Shown here: in pieces, positions 59,595 through 64,000 of the stretch
Position numbering within the stretch: position 1 is the stretch's first letter
Layout of the letters: every line of letters starts with the position of its first letter
Translations under genes and position numbers: made by a program
NCBI GenBank assembly: GCA_964244295.1
Contig: CAXTIG010000029.1
Coordinates: 1-64,000, forward strand
DNA: 64,000 nucleotides
Reading direction: 5' to 3'
DNA from: JAJAZB01 sp964244295
Lineage (GTDB): Bacteria > Bacteroidota > Bacteroidia > Cytophagales > Spirosomataceae
The notes under the pieces: generated by a model
Seen by the model: the letters and a program-made list of their open reading frames with translations, nothing else
Database searches by the model: none
What the model was told of the DNA's origin: nothing

Positions 59595-59649
59595 TTTCCC
59601 CCAACAAAAAGGCTCCTGACCAATTCGGGAGCCTTTTTGTTGGGGGAAA
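59595..59649 (+). terminator. Strong terminator hairpin
   Basis: Arms 59595-59616 and 59628-59649, 22-bp perfect stem with GGCTCC/GGAGCC at the tip and T5 inside the right arm, 11-nt loop. It ends the small secreted protein gene. Confidence 0.88.
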
Positions 59650-59652
59650 TTT

Positions 59653-59754
59653 TGTCATCCCGACGAAGGAGGGATCTCGTTTGAATTTCAGGAACGTTGG
59701 CAATCAACAAGCTTACTGGCGGGCCAACGAGATCCCTCCTTCGTCGGGATGACA
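59653..59754. repeat. Long palindrome (copy H of the GTCATCC family)
   Basis: Arms 59653-59680 and 59727-59754, 28 bp, perfectly complementary, core TGTCATCCCGACGAAGGAGG; nearly identical arms to the copy at 39017. Confidence 0.9.
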
Positions 59755-59764
59755 CCACGAACGG

Positions 59765-60688
59765 TCAAACCGCAAAACCATCCGCCTGCACGTAAGCCTG
59801 CACCAGGGCCTGCTCGCCTTCCTTGCCTGACCCGGCGATGCCGTGTTCCATGCCGAAAATGAAGTCGCGGTTTTCGGCCTTCATCCGTTTGTGAATGTGC
59901 TTGAACACGTTCTGGTAATTGATTTCGCCCGTGCCTGGCTCCTTCCGGCCCGGGTTGTCGCCAATCTGAAAATAGGCGATTTCGCTCCAGGCCCAGTCGA
60001 TGTGGGGAATGAGGTGCCCCTCGTTTTTCTGCATGTGGTAAATGTCGAACAGCACCTTGCAGGAGGGGCTGTTGACGGCCCGGCAGATTTCGTAGGTCTG
60101 GTCGGAGGTGCGCAAAAAGAGGTTGGGCGTATCGCTGAGGGGTTCGAGCACCATCACCAGGCCGGAGGGTTCCAGAATTTCCGCCCCGCGCCGCAACGCG
60201 TCGATGACGTGGCCGGTCTGGATGCCGATGGGCAGATTCCGCTCAAAATCACCTGGCACGACGGTCGTGAATTTCGCGTTGCAGCGCTTGGCGATTTCCA
60301 CGGCCTGCTGACAGCCTTTCAGGAAAATGTCCACGTTTTCTTTCTTTCCCGCCGCCAGCGTGTTGGCACCGTTGCCGCCTTTGTTGAGCACAAACACGCC
60401 CATCGCCATGCCCAGCTTTGCCATCGTGTCGCCAATTTTTTGCTGGTCTTCGGGCGATCGACCCGGCATCCCGTTGTCTTCGAGGGCGGTGAACCCCAGG
60501 TCGGCCATGTACTTGAGCTGATCGACAATGTCCTTGCCCGCCGAGTTGTCGAACATCCCCAGGTGCGGGGCGTACTTGAGTTTAAACTTGTTTTTGGCGG
60601 GTGGCGTACCGGCCAACGCGGGCGTGACCAGGGCGGCGGCGGCGCTGGCGGCGAGGGTGCTTTTTTGGAGGAAGGTGCGGCGTTGCAT
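59765..60688 (-). CDS. Tat-exported hydroxypyruvate isomerase-like TIM-barrel protein
   Basis: 307-aa protein with a Tat signal (MQRRTFLQKSTLAASAAAAL) and an AP-endonuclease-2/xylose-isomerase-type TIM barrel: KYAPHLGMFDNSAGKDIVDQ, MADLGFTALEDNGMPGRSPE, VMVLEPLSDTPNLFLR (Glu ligand), VLFDIYHMQKNEGHLI (Asp/His), YFQIGDNPGRKEPGTGEINY, GMEHG (Glu). This matches the hydroxypyruvate isomerase family, but a periplasmic address argues for another sugar or keto-sugar substrate. Its start is 10 bp from the end of the toxin gene. Confidence 0.88.
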   Translation of the reverse strand: MQRRTFLQKSTLAASAAAALVTPALAGTPPAKNKFKLKYAPHLGMFDNSAGKDIVDQLKYMADLGFTALEDNGMPGRSPEDQQKIGDTMAKLGMAMGVFVLNKGGNGANTLAAGKKENVDIFLKGCQQAVEIAKRCNAKFTTVVPGDFERNLPIGIQTGHVIDALRRGAEILEPSGLVMVLEPLSDTPNLFLRTSDQTYEICRAVNSPSCKVLFDIYHMQKNEGHLIPHIDWAWSEIAYFQIGDNPGRKEPGTGEINYQNVFKHIHKRMKAENRDFIFGMEHGIAGSGKEGEQALVQAYVQADGFAV

Positions 60689-60697
60689 GGATGGGGT

Positions 60698-61039
60698 TTA
60701 AGGAATGGATACGGAACCAGAATTAAGTTGGAAGGCGGCGACCAGCTTTTGGTCAAGCGCCAGCCGTTCGGAAGTGGACAATTCGCCTAATTTCCCGAAA
60801 ACGAGTTTGGCGTCGATGGTGGCCAGTTTAGAAGTACGAACCAGCGAAACCTTGCTGATTCCGTTGGTTTCAGAGGGTGACAAAAGCAAATCGTTAGGAG
60901 TTTCCCAGCCCACCCGGGTGGTCACGAAAGCTAGGGTTACGTCCAGGCTATCGGCAATCAACACGACCGCAGGCCGGGTTTTGGTACCGGTCAAATCGGT
61001 GAAAGGAAAGGGAACCAGCACCACGTCGCCTTTTTTCAC
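60698..61039 (-). CDS. PemK/MazF family toxin
   Basis: 113-aa endoribonuclease-fold toxin: MKKGDVVLVPFPFTDLTGTK TRPAVVL is the family's N-terminal strand pair with the conserved Arg, and VSLVRTSKLATIDAKLVFGK LG the later part. Expected to cleave mRNA when freed from antitoxin. The start overlaps the antitoxin stop by 4 bp (61036-61039). Confidence 0.88.
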   Translation of the reverse strand: MKKGDVVLVPFPFTDLTGTKTRPAVVLIADSLDVTLAFVTTRVGWETPNDLLLSPSETNGISKVSLVRTSKLATIDAKLVFGKLGELSTSERLALDQKLVAAFQLNSGSVSIP

Positions 61040-61401
61040 CGGTAGCGTTCTTTGAGGTCTTCAAGCGAGTAAAGTTCTTCTTCGTCGGCGAGGAAGGCGA
61101 ACGAATTGGACGCCGCGTTGAGGTTGGTCAGTTCTTCGCGAAATTTCTGCTCCTCCTGCTCCAGGTGCTTCGCAATCAAGTTGCTTTTTACTTCTTCCCA
61201 GGAAACAACCCGCCCGGCGTCAGCATCGGCTATTCCTGCTTCGATAGACCCCTTGTCCGCTTCGGTCAAGTCATCCCAAAAATCGGCTGATTCTGTTTTT
61301 TCGCCCAATAAAAAAGCCTGGATGGTTTCCAGCCGGGCCGGGTCAGTCTCCTCGTCAATCAGGCGGTGCAGCCTGGTTTTGATTTGTTCAGTCGCTACCA
61401 T
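61036..61401 (-). CDS. Antitoxin of the PemK/MazF pair
   Basis: 121-aa acidic protein in the antitoxin position. FWDDLTEADKGSIEAGIADA DAGR resembles the addiction-module component family (YHFG-type small helical antitoxin with 'GRVVSWEEV'), and the C-terminal FLADEEELYSLEDLKERYR is a likely toxin-binding tail. No DNA-binding domain is obvious. It precedes and overlaps the toxin gene. Confidence 0.8.
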   Translation of the reverse strand: MVATEQIKTRLHRLIDEETDPARLETIQAFLLGEKTESADFWDDLTEADKGSIEAGIADADAGRVVSWEEVKSNLIAKHLEQEEQKFREELTNLNAASNSFAFLADEEELYSLEDLKERYR

Positions 61402-61404
61402 GAC

Positions 61405-61689
61405 CTATTCGTTTTCGTGGCGATACGCTTCAAAATTTCCCAAAATCTGCTCGATGTGAATCACTTCGTCGCTGTCGTCGAAGGAAAACCCATTGCCGAA
61501 GCGGTACCAGGCCTGGCGTTGTTCGCTGGTCAGGCGTTGAATGCTCGGAAATCGATTCAGTGGACTGGCGATGACCCTGCCGTCTTTCAACTCGATTTCA
61601 ATTCAGTTCTCATTCGGGAAGGCTACGTTCTCGATGCGGGGTACTACGTCCCAGTACCCTTCAATCAGTTGCAGGATTGCTTTTGACAT
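61405..61689 (-). pseudogene. DUF2442 protein gene interrupted by an in-frame TGA
   Basis: From the ATG at 61689 the frame reads ...VVPRIENVAFPNEN, then TGA (61605-61603), then IEIELKDGRVIASPLNRFPS IQRLTSEQRQAW and FDDSDEVIHIEQILG, the DUF2442 pattern, to a stop at 61405. Both sides of the TGA fit one domain in one frame, so this is a single nonsense change, or translation restarts at the TTG at 61590 (61 aa). DUF2442 genes often accompany toxin-antitoxin loci, and this one ends 4 bp before the antitoxin gene. Confidence 0.65.
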
Positions 61690-61714
61690 CGTCCAAAAGT
61701 AACCGCTTTTCACC

Positions 61715-61754
61715 AAAAACCCAGCCCGCCCTCAGGGGCGCAGACTGGGTTTTT
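61715..61754 (-). terminator. Terminator after the CxxCH protein gene
   Basis: AAAAACCCAG (61715-61724) / CTGGGTTTTT (61745-61754) with an inner GC stem; on the minus strand it follows the stop at 61771 by 17 bases. Confidence 0.75.
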
Positions 61755-61770
61755 GAGAAAAAAACGCGGC

Positions 61771-64000
61771 TCATTTCTTCTTCAACGTCATCAGGTATTC
61801 CACCAAATCCACCAGTTCCTGGCTGCTCATCGATTCCTGCAAGCCGCTGGGCATCATCGAGTCGGGGAGTTGCTTCATCGACTTCACGTCCGCCGTTTTG
61901 ATGCGTTGCGTGGCACCGCCGGGGTACTTTAGGTCAATGTCGGTTTCGGTTTTTGAGGAAACCACGCCCGTCAGCATCGAACCGTCTTTCATCTTGATTT
62001 CCCAGCCCTCGAAGCCGAAACTAATCCCCGCCGAGGGGTGCAGAATGGCGAGGTACTGTCCTTCCTTCGGCAACTTCGAGCCGATTTCGGAGAGCTTCGG
62101 GCCGAAGTCCATGCCTTCGCCGTTGACCTGGTGGCAAATGGAGCAATTTTGTTTGAAGACGGAAATTCCGTTTTCGGGTTTGCCCGCCATCGCCAGCAAC
62201 TCGCTCATGGCGGGTAGTTTTTTACCCGCCGTGGCCTTCCCACCGGGCAGGTAGGTAGCGGCTTCGGAGCGCACCGACTTGCGCCAGGCCCGGCTCACGC
62301 CATTCACAGTCGAGGCGATGAGGTCTTGCGGCACTTTTTTGTCTTTCAACAAACTCAGCACCAGGTCTTCGCCACCCTGGCTGTTGCCGAGACGCTCGGC
62401 GGCCTGACGCCGCAGCGGCATCGCGTATTTCGGACTGAGGGCCACCGTTTGCAACACCTCCAGCGAGGGCTTGCTGCCCACCAACCGCAGGGCGTTGAGC
62501 ATTTCGCTCGCTTTCTGCGCGTCTTTGCCGTTGATAACGCCCCAGACCAACGGTGCGCCGCCCTGCTTCAGCAACAGACCGGTGGCATCTTTGCCCATCA
62601 CATCCTGGTTCTTGTCCAACGCCAGTTTGAGCAGGCGCGGATTTTCGGTTTTTAACCCGTAACGGGTACCCAGTTCGATGTATTCGGCGGTGCCGTAGGT
62701 TTTGTCGAGCAAACCCGCCAGCGCGTTCTGCGCGGTGGGCGAGGTAGCCACGGCCTGCGGGTCGAGGTGGCGCAGGGCGAGGCGGTTGAGTTCGGTTTGG
62801 TCGGCGGCGGTACCGTTCATCATCGCCAGCAGCGCCTTCGACTTGGCCGGACCGGCGTTGAAATCCATCGCCCGGAAGTAGCGCAGGCGGGCTTTCAAGT
62901 CCACGCCCGGCTCGGTGGCGAGTTTAGCCAGGAAGGGCACGGCCTCGTCGGTGCGGGCGCGCCACACAATGTCGCGGGCGGCCAAGCCGTCGGTCAGGTT
63001 CGCGGTTTTTTTCGCGTAAGCGGCAAAAAAGGAATCCCATTGCCCAGCGGCACCGATACCCAGGGCTTCGAGGTACCAGCGGTCTTTGCCATCGTGCTGG
63101 CTGGCGAGGGTAGCCCAGAGGTTGGCGGCTTCGGCGGATTTGTCGTGGTGCAGGGCCAGGGCGCACTCGCGGCGCACCTGCGGGTCGGCGTCGTTGACCA
63201 GACCGGCCACGTAGCCCGTCACGTTCAGTTTTAATTGCCGCGCCGCCCGCAACCCGGCGATGCGCAGGTTGGGGTTGGAATTCTTCACGGCTTCGTCTAC
63301 GTATTTTTTACCGTTCGGCATTTTTGCCAACACCCAAAACGCCCGCGCCCGCATCCTCGGATTTTCACCCGATTGCCAAAGCTTTTCCAGTTCCGGCACA
63401 GCGGCGTTGCCTTGTTTCATCAGCGCGTCCCAGGCGTGGTGCCGGGCAACGAGGTTGGGACTTTGCAGCGCGGCCACGGCTCCGGCGGGCGTGTTGAAAT
63501 CAAATTTTGGCGCGGTGTAAGCCGAGCCGGGAGGAGCCACGCGGTACACGCGACCGCGCGTCTGGTCGCCGGCCTGGTGGCCACCCACGCCGGGGTCGTA
63601 CCAGTCGGCCACGATGAGCGAGCCGTCGGGGGCGGCGCACACGTCGGCGGGGCGGAACCACTGGTCGTTTTCGCCTTTCAGTACGTTTCGAATTTCGGCT
63701 TTGTAGCCCGCACCGTCGGCTTGCACCGGATAAGCCCGCACTACGTTCGGCCCGGCGTCGCAGTGGATGACCTGATTTTGAAATTCTTTGGGCAACAAAC
63801 TGCCTTCGTAAATCAAAATCCCCGTGGGCGAACCCGCGCCGGTTTGCAGCAGATTGGGCACCACGCCGGGGTCGTTGAGGTGCCAGTGGCGGAGGGGAAT
63901 TTCGGCTTCGATGTTGGTGCGGTTGGCCTGCCAGCCCGCGCCGGTCAGTTCGTCGGTGTAGCCGTAGTTGCCGTAATCCATTACGTAGTTGATGCGCACA
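61771..64000 (-). CDS. PVC-type haem-binding CxxCH protein with HEAT-like repeats (5' end beyond window)
   Basis: Last 743 codons of a large secreted dehydrogenase-like protein; the frame is open at the window edge. Visible are the end of the N-terminal beta-propeller ('membrane-bound dehydrogenase' domain: FRPADVCAAPDGSLIVADWY DPGVGG; RGRVYRVAPPGS), a long array of HEAT-like helical repeats (about 190-560 of the visible part), and a C-terminal c-type cytochrome with CSICH haem site and the late GWEIKMKDGSMLTGVVSSKT segment. Such proteins take electrons from periplasmic sugar dehydrogenases, which suits the GMC enzymes in this window. Confidence 0.9.
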   Translation of the reverse strand, partial: VRINYVMDYGNYGYTDELTGAGWQANRTNIEAEIPLRHWHLNDPGVVPNLLQTGAGSPTGILIYEGSLLPKEFQNQVIHCDAGPNVVRAYPVQADGAGYKAEIRNVLKGENDQWFRPADVCAAPDGSLIVADWYDPGVGGHQAGDQTRGRVYRVAPPGSAYTAPKFDFNTPAGAVAALQSPNLVARHHAWDALMKQGNAAVPELEKLWQSGENPRMRARAFWVLAKMPNGKKYVDEAVKNSNPNLRIAGLRAARQLKLNVTGYVAGLVNDADPQVRRECALALHHDKSAEAANLWATLASQHDGKDRWYLEALGIGAAGQWDSFFAAYAKKTANLTDGLAARDIVWRARTDEAVPFLAKLATEPGVDLKARLRYFRAMDFNAGPAKSKALLAMMNGTAADQTELNRLALRHLDPQAVATSPTAQNALAGLLDKTYGTAEYIELGTRYGLKTENPRLLKLALDKNQDVMGKDATGLLLKQGGAPLVWGVINGKDAQKASEMLNALRLVGSKPSLEVLQTVALSPKYAMPLRRQAAERLGNSQGGEDLVLSLLKDKKVPQDLIASTVNGVSRAWRKSVRSEAATYLPGGKATAGKKLPAMSELLAMAGKPENGISVFKQNCSICHQVNGEGMDFGPKLSEIGSKLPKEGQYLAILHPSAGISFGFEGWEIKMKDGSMLTGVVSSKTETDIDLKYPGGATQRIKTADVKSMKQLPDSMMPSGLQESMSSQELVDLVEYLMTLKKK

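Noticed and set aside
1..64000. tRNA or rRNA genes
   Set aside because: No cloverleaf with CCA-end-like acceptor context or conserved rRNA segment was seen by eye; a covariance-model search (tRNAscan-SE, Infernal) would settle it.

Overview
The window reads as chromosomal DNA of a GC-rich Bacteroidota in the order Cytophagales, probably Spirosomaceae-like (Spirosoma/Larkinella type). The evidence is SusC/SusD pairs, type IX secretion sorting domains (both the Por_Secre_tail type A and the CHU_C/gliding type B), LytTR regulator/LytS-type kinase pairs, a FecI/FecR-type sigma/anti-sigma pair, DUF4249/DUF4270/DUF4907 lipoproteins, and promoters of the Bacteroidota form TTG-N20-TAnnTTTG. The species is an inference. 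I saw no rRNA, tRNA, CRISPR array or complete insertion sequence.

Layout. 1-2.7 kb: 5' part of a TonB-dependent receptor, a small unknown protein and a Uma2-type nuclease. 2.9-10.6 kb: ECF sigma factor, FecR-type anti-sigma, a SusC with an STN signalling domain and its SusD, which together form a self-sensing uptake module. 10.7-18.2 kb: three tandem paralogous T9SS type B proteins with an identical 308-bp 3' end, a T9SS type A protein, and the decayed tail of another. 18.3-21.2 kb: an Eco57I-like methyltransferase lacking the expected N-terminal nuclease part. 21.3-31.2 kb: two paralogous GMC dehydrogenases with a likely [3Fe-4S] motif flank a SusD and a frameshifted SusC; a gluconate 2-dehydrogenase subunit-3 homologue follows. 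31.2-33.9 kb: a divergent MerC-like gene and an ABC ATPase/FtsX permease, with matching palindromes in the shared promoter region. 34-42 kb: DUF4249 lipoprotein, LytTR/histidine kinase pair, DUF4405 membrane protein, YceI protein, outer-membrane receptor. 42-44.7 kb: a visibly more AT-rich stretch with an atypical response regulator and two overlapping lipoprotein genes. 44.7-51 kb: three alpha/beta hydrolases, a Nudix-type regulator, a Tat-exported TIM-barrel isomerase and a small secreted protein. 51-56 kb: DUF4270/DUF4907/Kelch cluster and a second LytTR/kinase pair. 56-64 kb: TerC, TolC, a voltage-gated K+ channel, a second TIM-barrel isomerase, a PemK toxin-antitoxin operon with a broken DUF2442 gene, and the 3' end of a large c-type cytochrome/dehydrogenase gene.

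Together the region looks devoted to uptake and oxidation of sugars or glycosides (SusCD, GMC dehydrogenases plus small subunit, sugar isomerases, esterases, CxxCH cytochrome protein) and to envelope display through T9SS.

The most striking non-coding feature is the density of intergenic hairpins: nine copies of a 'GTCATCC(C/T)GA...' long palindrome, five low-complexity purine/pyrimidine hairpins, a paired 15-bp hairpin and a MITE-like 184-bp element. Several supply the stop codons of adjacent genes. The best candidates for undescribed biology are the divergent MerC/ABC operator pair (31.6-31.8 kb), the AT-rich lipoprotein pair with its atypical regulator (42-44.7 kb), and the Nudix regulator with its TGTA-N5-TACA sites (48.7 kb).
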